From Stenotrophomonas sp. NA06056 (GTDB lineage Bacteria > Pseudomonadota > Gammaproteobacteria > Xanthomonadales > Xanthomonadaceae), in the NCBI RefSeq assembly GCF_013364355.1, contig NZ_CP054931.1:1984001-2048000 (forward strand): DNA of 64,000 nt. The letters are read 5' to 3'. A model generated the notes under the pieces. The model was not told where the DNA came from. It made no database searches and was given only the letters and a program-made list of their open reading frames with translations. A program made the translations under genes and the position numbers. Each line of letters starts with the position of its first letter. Within the stretch, counting starts at the first letter, position 1. This document shows positions 8,001-16,026 of this stretch, in pieces.

Positions 8001-10760
8001 TCACTGCCAGCCGTAACGGCGGATGTAGAGCTTCTTCAGCGCGGTGGTCAGCACCGCATAGCCGAACAGGATCGCCACCAGGAACGGCCAGTAGCCGGCT
8101 GGCAGCGCCTGCAGCTTGAAGTAGCCAGCCAACGGGCTCATCGGCAGGATCACGCCGATCGCCATGATCGCCCCGGTCATCAGTAGTAGCGGCGGCGCGG
8201 CGATGCTCTGCAGGAACGGCACCTTGGGCGTGCGGATCATGTGCACGATCAGGGTCTGGGTCAGCAGGCCGACCACGAACCAGCCGGACTGGAACAGGGC
8301 CTGGTCGGCCGGCGTGCGTGCATCGAACACGTACCACATCAAGGCGAAGCAGCTGATGTCGAAGATCGAGCTGATCGGCCCGAAGAACACCATGAAGCGG
8401 CCGATGTCCGCCGGGTTCCACTTCAGCGGCTTGCGTACCAGCTCCTCATCGACGTTGTCGAACGGAATGGCGATCTGCGAGATGTCATACAGCAGGTTCT
8501 GCACCAGCAGCTGGAGCGGCAGCATCGGCAGGAAGGGCAGGAACGCCGAGGCCACCAGGACGGAGAACACGTTGCCGAAGTTGGAGCTGGCGGTCATGCG
8601 GATGTACTTGAGCATGTTGCTGAAGGTGCGCCGCCCCTGGATGACGCCTTCCTCCAGCACCATCAGATTCTTCTCCAGGAGGATGATGTCGGCGGCCTCC
8701 TTGGCGATGTCCACCGCGCTGTCCACGCTGATGCCGATATCGGCTGCGCGCAGTGCCGGAGCATCGTTGATGCCATCACCAAGAAAGCCGACCACCTTGC
8801 CCTGTGCGCGCAGTTCGCGCACCAGCCGTTCCTTGTGCAGCGGCGTGAGGCGGGCGAACACCCGGTGTTCCTGCAGTGCGCGCGCCACCGCCGCATCGTC
8901 CAAGCGCTCGATCTGCGGGCCAGTCACGATGGTGTCGGCGTCCAGGCCGACCTGGGCGCAGACCCGGGCGGTGACCAGCTCGTTGTCCCCGGTGAATACC
9001 TTGACTTCCACACCGTGCGTGGCCAGTGCCTGCAGCGCCTGCGCGGCGGATTCCTTCGGCGGATCAAGGAAAGCCACATAGCCCACCAGGGCCAGCTCCC
9101 GCTCGTCGGCCTGGGAGTAGACGCTCTGGCTGGCTGCGGTCTCCTTCATCGCCACCGCCACCACACGCAGGCCCTGTTCGTTCAGTTCCTCGGTGGTCTG
9201 CCGCACGCGGGCCAGTCGCTGCTCATCCAGCGGCATGTCCTGGCCGTTCTCGCGCACGGTGCTGCACACCGCCAGGATTTCCTCCACCGCACCCTTGCAG
9301 ATCAATTCGTGATGGTCCTCGCGCTCGGATACCACCACCGACATGCGGCGGCGTTCGAAATCGAACGGGATCTCATCGACCTTGCGGTAGTCCTGCGACA
9401 GGCGCAGCGAGCTCTGCAGCTCCACGTGCTCCAGGACTGCACGATCCAGCAGGTTGATCAGGCCGGTCTGGAAGTGACTGTTGAGATAGGCGAAGGTCAG
9501 CACGTCCTCAGAGTCCTGCCCGAACACATCGGTGTGCCGCTCCAGCGCGATCTTGTCCTGGGTGAGGGTGCCGGTCTTGTCGGTGCACAGCACCTCCATC
9601 GCGCCGAAGTTCTGGATCGCGTCCAGGCGCTTGACGATCACCTTGCGCCGTGACAACAGCACCGCACCCTTGGCCAGGGTGGAGGTGACGATCATCGGCA
9701 GCATCTCAGGGGTCAGGCCGACCGCCACCGACAGCGCGAACAGGAACGCCTCGGTCCAGTCGCCCTTGGTCCAGCCATTGACCAGCAGCACGAACGGCAC
9801 CATCACCAGGGCAAAGCGGATCAGCAGCCAGCTGACACTGTTAACGCCGGCCTGGAATGCTGTCGGCGCACGATCGCTGGCGCTGCTGCGCTGGGCGAGG
9901 GTGCCGAAGTAGCTGCTGTTGCCGGTCGCCAGCACCAGCGCGGTAGCCGTTCCGGAGACCACGTTGGTCCCCATGAACAAAAGGTTGGCCTGTTCCATCA
10001 GGCCGCTCTCGGCATTGCCCGCCTGCACGAACTTTTCCACCGGCAACGATTCGCCGGTCATCGCGGCCTGCGCGACGAACAGGTCCTTGGCCGCGAGCAC
10101 GCGGCAATCGGCCGGGATCATGTCGCCGGCCGACAGCACGATATGGTCACCCGGCACCAGATCGCGGATCGGCAGATCCAGCAACCGTGCCGGTCGTCGG
10201 CTGTGCAGCTGCGCGCCGAAATACTGGTCGGCCACCTCCGCCGCTTCGGTGCCAGCGGCACGGCGCAGCACGCGGGCGGTGTTGCCCACCAGGGCCTTCA
10301 GCCGTTCGGCAGCGCGGTTGGAGCGCCCCTCCTGCACGAAGCGGATCAAGGTGGACAACACCACCATCGCGCCGATCACCACGGTCGCCTTGGCGTCTTC
10401 GGTCAGCCAGGACACCGCCGCCAGTACCGTCAGCAGCAGGTTGAACGGGTTGCGATAGCACTGCCAAAGATGGCGCCACCACGGCAGCGGCTTCTCATGG
10501 TCGACCTCGTTCGGGCCGAAGCGCAGCAGGCGCTCTTCGGCTTCGTGCGGGCTGAGGCCGTCGACGTGTGACTGCAGGGTGGCCAGCGCATCGGCTTCGC
10601 TGCCCTGTGCGAGCGCGAGCAGCCCGGCAGTGAGCGTGGCCGGCGCGGCCTGCGTGCTGCCACGGCCGTAACCGGCTTCGGGCATCGCACGACGACCGAA
10701 CAGGTTGCCCGCGCGACGGCTGCGCAGGAAGGCGTTGAACCAGGCGTTGAGCAGGCTCAT
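8001..10760 (-). CDS. mgtA: Magnesium-importing P-type ATPase
   Basis: This 919-residue P-type ATPase matches the usual MgtA/MgtB length. The N-terminal cation ATPase domain (LSPHEAEERLLRFGPNEV) is followed by an actuator domain with TGES near residue 237, the phosphorylation loop DKTGTLT with Asp near 393, nucleotide-binding motifs (KGAVEE), the hinge GDGINDAPAL, and about ten membrane helices. FNLLLTVLAAVSW and QNLLYDISQIAIPFDNVDEE are typical of MgtA. It hydrolyses ATP to bring Mg2+ into the cytoplasm across the inner membrane. It is preceded by a 99-residue reading frame and followed by mgtC, so expression is expected to rise in low magnesium. Confidence 0.97.
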   Translation of the reverse strand: MSLLNAWFNAFLRSRRAGNLFGRRAMPEAGYGRGSTQAAPATLTAGLLALAQGSEADALATLQSHVDGLSPHEAEERLLRFGPNEVDHEKPLPWWRHLWQCYRNPFNLLLTVLAAVSWLTEDAKATVVIGAMVVLSTLIRFVQEGRSNRAAERLKALVGNTARVLRRAAGTEAAEVADQYFGAQLHSRRPARLLDLPIRDLVPGDHIVLSAGDMIPADCRVLAAKDLFVAQAAMTGESLPVEKFVQAGNAESGLMEQANLLFMGTNVVSGTATALVLATGNSSYFGTLAQRSSASDRAPTAFQAGVNSVSWLLIRFALVMVPFVLLVNGWTKGDWTEAFLFALSVAVGLTPEMLPMIVTSTLAKGAVLLSRRKVIVKRLDAIQNFGAMEVLCTDKTGTLTQDKIALERHTDVFGQDSEDVLTFAYLNSHFQTGLINLLDRAVLEHVELQSSLRLSQDYRKVDEIPFDFERRRMSVVVSEREDHHELICKGAVEEILAVCSTVRENGQDMPLDEQRLARVRQTTEELNEQGLRVVAVAMKETAASQSVYSQADERELALVGYVAFLDPPKESAAQALQALATHGVEVKVFTGDNELVTARVCAQVGLDADTIVTGPQIERLDDAAVARALQEHRVFARLTPLHKERLVRELRAQGKVVGFLGDGINDAPALRAADIGISVDSAVDIAKEAADIILLEKNLMVLEEGVIQGRRTFSNMLKYIRMTASSNFGNVFSVLVASAFLPFLPMLPLQLLVQNLLYDISQIAIPFDNVDEELVRKPLKWNPADIGRFMVFFGPISSIFDISCFALMWYVFDARTPADQALFQSGWFVVGLLTQTLIVHMIRTPKVPFLQSIAAPPLLLMTGAIMAIGVILPMSPLAGYFKLQALPAGYWPFLVAILFGYAVLTTALKKLYIRRYGWQ

Positions 10761-10821
10761 GGGAGGGTCCTCTTGGAACGGCGCCGGCGGCGCAGGCGCG
10801 TGGAGCGGAAGGGGCGGGGAG

Positions 10822-11121
10822 TCAGGCGTGGCGCATGGCCAGCACCGATGGCGACCAAGGCTGCATGCGCAGCCGTTGGCTGCCGCCGATGCACAGCGGC
10901 TTCATCGCATCGCGCAGCGGGTAGGGCAGATGGCGCAGCACGTTGATGCGCTCGCTGATCGGCAGCAGCGACAGTGCGTCGGCCACCACCCGTGGCGAGC
11001 CGAGGGCCAGTGAACGAGCGAACAGGACAGGGCCGTGCTGCAGCAGCAGGCTGCGCAGGACGGAAACATCGCGCTCACCGATCAGGCGGCGGACGGTGAT
11101 GTAGAGAATCTTGTAGGACAT
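10822..11121 (-). CDS. Small MgtE-N-like protein encoded ahead of mgtA
   Basis: This 99-residue frame starts at an ATG 7 nt after a GGAG that is part of a hairpin. It ends 61 nt before mgtA on the same strand. The middle (VVADALSLLPISERINVLRHL, then PYPLRDAM) has the Leu-rich 'ADxLxxLPxxxRxxxLxxLP' pattern of the cytoplasmic N domain of MgtE magnesium channels, which forms short helical repeats. No membrane segment or signal peptide is seen. By position it could be a regulatory small protein or a partner of MgtA. The MgtE likeness is my reading of a short pattern and could be coincidental. Confidence 0.65.
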   Translation of the reverse strand: MSYKILYITVRRLIGERDVSVLRSLLLQHGPVLFARSLALGSPRVVADALSLLPISERINVLRHLPYPLRDAMKPLCIGGSQRLRMQPWSPSVLAMRHA

Positions 11122-11128
11122 GGGATTC

Positions 11129-11151
11129 CTCCGGGCAGGCGCCGCCCGGAG
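11129..11151 (-). promoter_or_regulatory. Hairpin sequestering the ribosome binding site of the mgt operon
   Basis: On the minus strand the leader contains CTCCGGGC-(7 nt)-GCCCGGAG, a perfect 8-bp stem. Its 3' arm ends in GGAG, the only Shine-Dalgarno-like sequence ahead of the 99-residue gene, whose ATG begins 8 nt later. If folded, the ribosome site is hidden. A second stable stem, GGGCGCG/CGCGCCC with a 3-nt loop, lies about 65 nt further upstream at 11217-11233. Together they look like a regulated leader of the magnesium operon; the ligand or trigger is unknown. Confidence 0.55.
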
Positions 11152-11361
11152 CCCCCATCGCTTACACGGACAGGAACCGGCCGTCAGTCGCCAGCAGTAA
11201 ACAAGTAGACAGGCAAGGGCGCGCGTCGCGCCCGGCAGGGTCGGGATCCATCTGCGTCTCCGCGTGGGGCGGCCAGTCGCTGGCCAGTGGCGCTATTGTC
11301 CGCGCTCGTATTCAGCAGGCCTAGAGGCCCGTGGGTTAGCCCCGCTATACCTTGGTATAGA

Positions 11362-11384
11362 AAAGGGGGCGTTGCGCCCCCTTT
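11362..11384 (-). terminator. Rho-independent terminator of the proline iminopeptidase gene
   Basis: A perfect 10-bp stem (AAAGGGGGCG / CGCCCCCTTT) with a 3-nt loop lies directly after the stop of the peptidase gene. Read on the minus strand it ends in TTTTC, giving a normal intrinsic terminator. Next to it, at 11345-11360, is a second perfect 7-bp palindrome CTATACC-TT-GGTATAG, which may extend the terminator or be a protein site. Confidence 0.8.
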
Positions 11385-11386
11385 GT

Positions 11387-12334
11387 TCAGCTGCGGTCCG
11401 CGAATGCGTCGGTGGCCCGCACCAGCGCATCGGTCGTGGCCGCTTCGTTGGCGCTGTGGCCGGCGATGACCATCTCCAGGCGGGCTTCCGGCCAGGCTTT
11501 GGCCAGATCCCAGGCACTGCGTGGTGGGCAGATGATGTCGTAGCGACCCTGCACGATGACACCCGGCAGGTGGCGGATGCGATCGATATCGCGCAACAGC
11601 TGGCCGTGTTCCAGGAAGGTGTTGTGGCGGAAGTAGTGAGCCTCGATGCGCGCCTTGGCCAGCGTATCGAGTGGATCCGCAGCGGACGCTGCATCGACGT
11701 CATGCACCAGCATGGCGGCATTGTCCTCCCAGCCCAGCCAAGCCTGTGCCGCGGCGATGCGGATGGCTTCGTCGGCGTGATCCAGGCGCTTCCAGTACGC
11801 GTCGAGCATGTTGCCGCGCTCTTCCTGCGGGATGTGGGCCTCATAGCGGTCCCAACGCTCCGGGAAGATCCAGCGCGCACCGCCGTTGAGTTCGGCGAAC
11901 CAGCGGTTCTCTTCTTCGCGCCCAAGGAATACCCCACGCACGATCAGCCCGGTGGCGCGGTCGGGATGCGCCTGCGCATAGGCCAGTGACAGCGTCGAGC
12001 CCCAGGAGCCGCCGTACACCAGCCAGCGCTCGATGCCCAGGTGTTCGCGCACCTTCTCGATGTCGGCCACAAGGTGCTGCGTCGTGTTGTCTCGCAGCTC
12101 GCCGAACGGCGTCGAGCGGCCGCTGCCGCGCTGGTCGATCAGCACGATGCGGTAGCGCGCCGGATCAAAGAAGCGTCGATGGGTGGGCGAGATGCCAGCG
12201 CCGGGGCCGCCATGCAGGTACACCACTGGAATGCCTCCAGGCGTGCCGCATTCCTCGATATGCAGGGTATGCAGCTCGCTCACCGGCAGGGTGTGCTCAA
12301 GGTAGGGCTCGATGCTGGGGTACAGGCTACGCAT
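11387..12334 (-). CDS. pip: Proline iminopeptidase
   Basis: The protein is 315 residues, the usual length for bacterial prolyl aminopeptidases (S33). It releases N-terminal proline from peptides in the cytoplasm. The alpha/beta hydrolase landmarks are the oxyanion loop HGGPGAG, DQRGSGRS, the nucleophile elbow GGSWGS with Ser110, the cap region with WFAELNGGARWIFPERW, the Asp in GRYDIICPP, and the catalytic His in AGHSANE. The start is the ATG of MRSLYPSIEPYLEHT, the conserved N-terminus of this family; a long in-frame extension upstream has no domain and is rejected. It is a single gene with its own terminator. Confidence 0.95.
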   Translation of the reverse strand: MRSLYPSIEPYLEHTLPVSELHTLHIEECGTPGGIPVVYLHGGPGAGISPTHRRFFDPARYRIVLIDQRGSGRSTPFGELRDNTTQHLVADIEKVREHLGIERWLVYGGSWGSTLSLAYAQAHPDRATGLIVRGVFLGREEENRWFAELNGGARWIFPERWDRYEAHIPQEERGNMLDAYWKRLDHADEAIRIAAAQAWLGWEDNAAMLVHDVDAASAADPLDTLAKARIEAHYFRHNTFLEHGQLLRDIDRIRHLPGVIVQGRYDIICPPRSAWDLAKAWPEARLEMVIAGHSANEAATTDALVRATDAFADRS

Positions 12335-12448
12335 GACAGTTCGCTCACAGGCGGGGCCTGCAAGCATACGCCCGCATGGACCATGAGGCAGGTGCTCTGG
12401 CGTGCACAGTGATGGAAATGTGCTTGCAGATGCGCATAAGCTGCGGCG

Positions 12449-13114
12449 ATGCAGCAGGCCATGACAGACACCCCATCGTCGAACCCCATCCTCAGCAGTG
12501 GCGCCCGCGAGCTGATGAAGTGGCTCGCGCTGCTGTCGATGACCGGTGACCACGTGGCCAAAGTGATGTTCGGCGGCTACGTGCCGGTGGTGAGCGAGTT
12601 CGGGCGCATCGCTTTCCCGCTGTTCGCGCTGGTGATGGCGTGCAACCTCGCACAGCCAGGGGCGGACCTGCGCAAGTCGATCCGGCGGTTGCTTGTCTGG
12701 GGCCTGGTTGCGCAGCCGGTGCACGCGCTGGCATTCGGCCACTGGTTGCCCTTGAACATCCTGTTGACCTTCGTCCTGGCTGCCGTGGCAGTGCATGCGC
12801 TGACGAGCAACCGGCAGCTGTTGCTGCTGGTGGCGGGAGGCCTGCTGCCATTCTTCGTGGACTACCAATGGGCAGGCGTAGGCTTCGTGATGCTGGGCTG
12901 GATTGCGTTCCGCCACCGGGTGTACTGGCTGCTGCTTCCGGCGTTCGCTGCCCTGTGCTGGGCCAACGGCAACGGTTGGGCGTTGCTGGCCATCCCGCTG
13001 GTACTGGCCTTGGCCCGGGTGCCGTGGGCGGTGCCGCGCTCGCGGTGGACGTTCTACCTGTACTACGTGGGGCACCTAGCGCTGCTGGCTGCCTATGCAC
13101 TGTGGCTGCGCTGA
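12449..13114 (+). CDS. TraX-like integral membrane protein
   Basis: This 221-residue protein has about seven hydrophobic segments. The opening (ARELMKWLALLSMTGDHVAKV) matches the TraX family start, in which F-plasmid TraX acetylates pilin; chromosomal copies are common and usually have no known role. Other family features are EFGRIAFPLFALVMACNL and a C-terminal FYLYYVGHLALLAAY. Two ATGs, 12449 and 12461, are possible starts. There are no conjugation genes around it, so a pilin-acetylating role is not supported here; it could be an acyltransferase acting on an envelope substrate. Confidence 0.82.
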   Translation: MQQAMTDTPSSNPILSSGARELMKWLALLSMTGDHVAKVMFGGYVPVVSEFGRIAFPLFALVMACNLAQPGADLRKSIRRLLVWGLVAQPVHALAFGHWLPLNILLTFVLAAVAVHALTSNRQLLLLVAGGLLPFFVDYQWAGVGFVMLGWIAFRHRVYWLLLPAFAALCWANGNGWALLAIPLVLALARVPWAVPRSRWTFYLYYVGHLALLAAYALWLR

Positions 13115-13124
13115 GCAACGGCAG

Positions 13125-14480
13125 TCATTGTGGCGGTGAGCCGCTTCCGGCCACGTCGCTGGTGTACTGCAGGACCTTGTCTTCACCCTGCAGGGCGATT
13201 GCCTCCACCGGTTGCCCGCGCAGCACGACGCGCAGGCGCCGGATCGCCTCGGCTGCATGACCCAGTTCCGCAGGCGGCAACGACAACGTGATGCGGCCAT
13301 CGCTGTGCTGGTGAACCACATACCGTGACAATGGCAGCGCAGCGAGTGCATGGGTCAGGTCGATGTTGTTGATCCACTGCTGGTCGGCAGTCAGGTAGCG
13401 CACCGGACGCCGACCCTGCAGGCCGATGATCATCGGGGTGTCGCCGGCCAGTGCGAGTGCGCCGCGGTCCCCGGTGCGATAGCGCAGCAGCGGCAGGCAG
13501 AAATTGAAGCCGCCGCTGAGGGTGATCTCCCCGGTTTCCCCCGGCGGCAACGGCGCACCGTCGGGGCCGAGAACTTCCACATACATGCCTGGCTGCAGCA
13601 ACACATGGCCGCCGGCGGCGTCGTCATATACGGCCAGCGGACCTGCTTCGTTCATGGAGTACAGATCGAGCACCGCGCAGCCAAAGCGCGCAGCCAGGGC
13701 CCCGCGCAGGCCGGGAGACAGGGCCATTGATACCGACAGCAGCGCCTGCGGGCGGTGCCGTACGGGCAGCTCCAGCAGTGCAGCGAAGGATATCGGGTCG
13801 CCGGCAATCACTTCCGGCTGCATCTGGTCGATATAGCGGGCACGATCGTCTGGATGACGCCAGTCATCGGGATGGAGGTTGATCTTGGCCAGGCCGGATT
13901 CATCCATCGTCGGCGTCACCGACACATAGGTGAAGCAGCGCTGCTGCATGCCCAGCAGCATCACCCCCATCTGGCCACGGCCGTGCACCAGGGTGATGCC
14001 GAATCGCCGCAGCGCACGCTTGTGATGGGCCAGATAGCGTGCCGCCACCACCGGGTGCGATGGCAGTACCAGCGGATGGCCTGTGGTACCGGTGGTGCGG
14101 AAATTGATCATCCGTTGCAGGGGCACCGTGTCCGGCACGAAGCGGGCGATGTCGGCGGCGAGGTCGCCGCGGTGTACCGGTGTGATGTCGGTGAAAGTAG
14201 AGGGCTTAGGCTGCCCGCGGTAGTACGGTACCTGGGCAAGCACCTCGGCTACGTGCGCCTGCAGCCACGCAGGCGGCTGTTCCGGTGTCCAGTCGAAGCG
14301 CGCGTGGCCTATGTCCTGTTCATAGCCACGCAGTGCTTCGATCTCGTCGGGCAGCAGCCGGTTGCCACTGGCGTTGCGGAAGATCGGCGCTGACGGATGT
14401 TCGCGCATCAGCTGCAGCATCGCGCGCCCGGCCGGGCTCAGTGCAGGATAACGATCGGCGTCGGTCGGCTCATGGTTCAC
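13125..14480 (-). CDS. PaaK-like AMP-binding (adenylating) enzyme, last gene of the MoxR/VWA/rSAM operon
   Basis: The protein is about 451 residues and resembles the phenylacetate-CoA ligase/CapK branch of the adenylate-forming enzymes. The phosphate-binding loop is INFRTTGTTGHPLVLPS near residue 125, with LYSMNEAGPLAVYD near 275, the GETGEITLSGG strand, and LLRYRTGDRG. The C-terminal domain is short. These enzymes activate a carboxylate as acyl-AMP and pass it to a thiol or amine. No CoA partner or acyl carrier gene lies nearby, so the substrate could be a peptide or small molecule. The GTG at 14480 overlaps the previous stop (GTGA); an in-frame GTG at 14492 is the alternative start. Confidence 0.83.
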   Translation of the reverse strand: MNHEPTDADRYPALSPAGRAMLQLMREHPSAPIFRNASGNRLLPDEIEALRGYEQDIGHARFDWTPEQPPAWLQAHVAEVLAQVPYYRGQPKPSTFTDITPVHRGDLAADIARFVPDTVPLQRMINFRTTGTTGHPLVLPSHPVVAARYLAHHKRALRRFGITLVHGRGQMGVMLLGMQQRCFTYVSVTPTMDESGLAKINLHPDDWRHPDDRARYIDQMQPEVIAGDPISFAALLELPVRHRPQALLSVSMALSPGLRGALAARFGCAVLDLYSMNEAGPLAVYDDAAGGHVLLQPGMYVEVLGPDGAPLPPGETGEITLSGGFNFCLPLLRYRTGDRGALALAGDTPMIIGLQGRRPVRYLTADQQWINNIDLTHALAALPLSRYVVHQHSDGRITLSLPPAELGHAAEAIRRLRVVLRGQPVEAIALQGEDKVLQYTSDVAGSGSPPQ

Positions 14481-15058
14481 TCGCGTGTCCACTTGTCCGC
14501 GGATTCTTCGGCCGCTTTGCGGGCCAGCGCCTCGCGGATCGCACGGGCGCGCTCCTCGGTGGCACGGCTGGCATCCAGCAGGCGCTGTCGTTCCACACCG
14601 CTGACCCGGGCCAGGCGATCGGCGGCCTGCGCGGAGGTTTCCCCTTCGGGCAGCAGGTCCAGGCGGGCCACGACAGTGCGCACCAGTTCTTCGCGGCGCT
14701 CAGGATCGAATACGAACCGTTCCGCGGCGGCGCTGGCGGCCAGCGCCGGAACCGTTGCTGCGAACAGGGGCGTCCAAGCCTCGGCCGCGATGGGCAGGTC
14801 ATTCCAGCACGCGTCGGCCATCAGCCATGCAGCCACCGCTGAAAGCGAGAGCTGGTTGGCATCCACCCCGGCCAGGTCACCGGACAGCGTTGCCCGCAGT
14901 GCTGGGGGCAGATGCAGTGAGCGCGCGGCAAATACATCGCCAACGACAGCGGCGACGTGCAGCCGGCCGCTGCCAGCGCGGCGCGGTGGCTCGAGGAAAT
15001 CGGGCGGCATGTCCAGCAGGCGCCGCAGCAGTACATCAAGGGAGGGGCCGGAGGTCAT
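14477..15058 (-). CDS. Unknown protein between radical SAM and AMP-binding genes
   Basis: The protein has 193 residues, a start 2 nt after the radical SAM stop, and a stop overlapping the AMP-binding gene. It is mostly predicted helix and has no signal peptide, membrane segment or metal motif. The middle is Ala/Leu rich (DANQLSLSAVAAWLMADACW) and the C-terminus (residues 150-193) is a charged helix rich in Arg, Glu and Ala. I do not recognise a family. Its place inside a run of overlapping genes suggests it is a dedicated subunit or adaptor of this operon, perhaps a substrate-binding partner, but no function can be assigned. Confidence 0.75.
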   Translation of the reverse strand: MTSGPSLDVLLRRLLDMPPDFLEPPRRAGSGRLHVAAVVGDVFAARSLHLPPALRATLSGDLAGVDANQLSLSAVAAWLMADACWNDLPIAAEAWTPLFAATVPALAASAAAERFVFDPERREELVRTVVARLDLLPEGETSAQAADRLARVSGVERQRLLDASRATEERARAIREALARKAAEESADKWTRE

Positions 15059-15060
15059 GG

Positions 15061-16026
15061 TCAGGTTCCGAATTTGGCAAAGACCTGGGTGGAAGGGCAG
15101 TCCAGGCAGGCCTGCGGCGGCGCACCCCGGCGCGCCGCGGCCAGCTGTCCGCGCAGTGCCTGCACGTGGGCGATCGTCTGCACATCGCGGGTGGGAATGA
15201 AATGGTCGTCGTTGGTGAAGCTGCAAGCGCTGATGCGTGCGTGTTCGTCGATGAACAGGGTCGGTCGCCGGGCCTCGCAGTCGGTGACGGGCAGCAGGTG
15301 GCCCAACGCACTGGCCTGGAAGCGCGCCAGATAGGCGTCCCCAGCATGAAGGCGGACGTCGCGCTCGGCCAGGCGGGTCAGCAGTGACGGCAGCCGCGTG
15401 CGCAATGCCAGCACGTCGGCGGCGGTCAACGCATGCAGCCGATGGAACTCCGGCCGGTCGCGCCCGCCCAGCTGGTTCACGGTAATCTCGTCCACGCCCC
15501 AATCGGCAAGGCGCAGGCACAACGACTCGAACATCGGCAGGGTGTCGTGCATCAGCACGATATTGGCGCGCAGCAACGGGCGGCGCTCTTCGTCGCGTTG
15601 GGCGGCCAGTGCACGAATCGCCTGCTGCACGCGCGCCGCGCCGCCGTCCCAGCCACGCAACGCATCGTGCGCATCGTCCAGCGCGTCGATGCTGAAAGTG
15701 ATCTCATCGAACGCCGCTGCCAATGCCGACGCAGCACCCTGCTGCCAGGCACGGGTGCCATTGGTGGTCACGCTGATACGCAGCCCGTGTTGATGGCGCA
15801 GCCGCTGAGAAAGCTCCAGCAGGCCAGGCCACAACATCGGCTCGCCACCGAGCCAACTGAACAGCACCGGTTGCCCGATTGCCTGTTGGAAGCCAGCGAA
15901 CAGTATGGCGAGGCGTTCCACTTCGGCTGGATCGGCGTGCAGGCGCGGTTGCCGTACGCGGCGGTCATAGGCACAGAAGCCACAGGACAGATTGCACAAC
16001 GTGGTCAGGCGCCATAGCACGATCAT
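15061..16026 (-). CDS. Radical SAM enzyme with C-terminal cysteines
   Basis: This is a 321-residue radical SAM protein starting at the ATG that overlaps the VWA gene stop by 4 nt. The [4Fe-4S]/SAM-binding motif CNLSCGFC uses Cys11, Cys15 and Cys18. A SAM-binding glycine patch (WLGGEPMLWPG) and strands typical of the TIM barrel (ISVTTNGTRAW, EITFSIDALD) follow. The C-terminus holds four further cysteines (TDC, SAC and CLDC), enough to bind an auxiliary cluster as in SPASM/twitch peptide-modifying enzymes. A longer open frame upstream overlaps the VWA gene and is not used. It probably makes a radical-based modification of a peptide, protein or small substrate; no precursor peptide gene is obvious. 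Confidence 0.93.
   Translation of the reverse strand: MIVLWRLTTLCNLSCGFCAYDRRVRQPRLHADPAEVERLAILFAGFQQAIGQPVLFSWLGGEPMLWPGLLELSQRLRHQHGLRISVTTNGTRAWQQGAASALAAAFDEITFSIDALDDAHDALRGWDGGAARVQQAIRALAAQRDEERRPLLRANIVLMHDTLPMFESLCLRLADWGVDEITVNQLGGRDRPEFHRLHALTAADVLALRTRLPSLLTRLAERDVRLHAGDAYLARFQASALGHLLPVTDCEARRPTLFIDEHARISACSFTNDDHFIPTRDVQTIAHVQALRGQLAAARRGAPPQACLDCPSTQVFAKFGT

Noticed and set aside
8241..9653. Long plus-strand open frame over mgtA
   Set aside because: It lies antisense to a clear P-type ATPase, has no domain and is a high-GC shadow of the third codon position.
11122..11264. M-box-type riboswitch ahead of the magnesium operon
   Set aside because: Length and arms do not fit the known M-box fold; only two short hairpins are visible, so no known class is claimed.
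12449..13114. Conjugative transfer function for the TraX-like gene
   Set aside because: No other transfer genes or mobility signs nearby; chromosomal TraX-like proteins are common.
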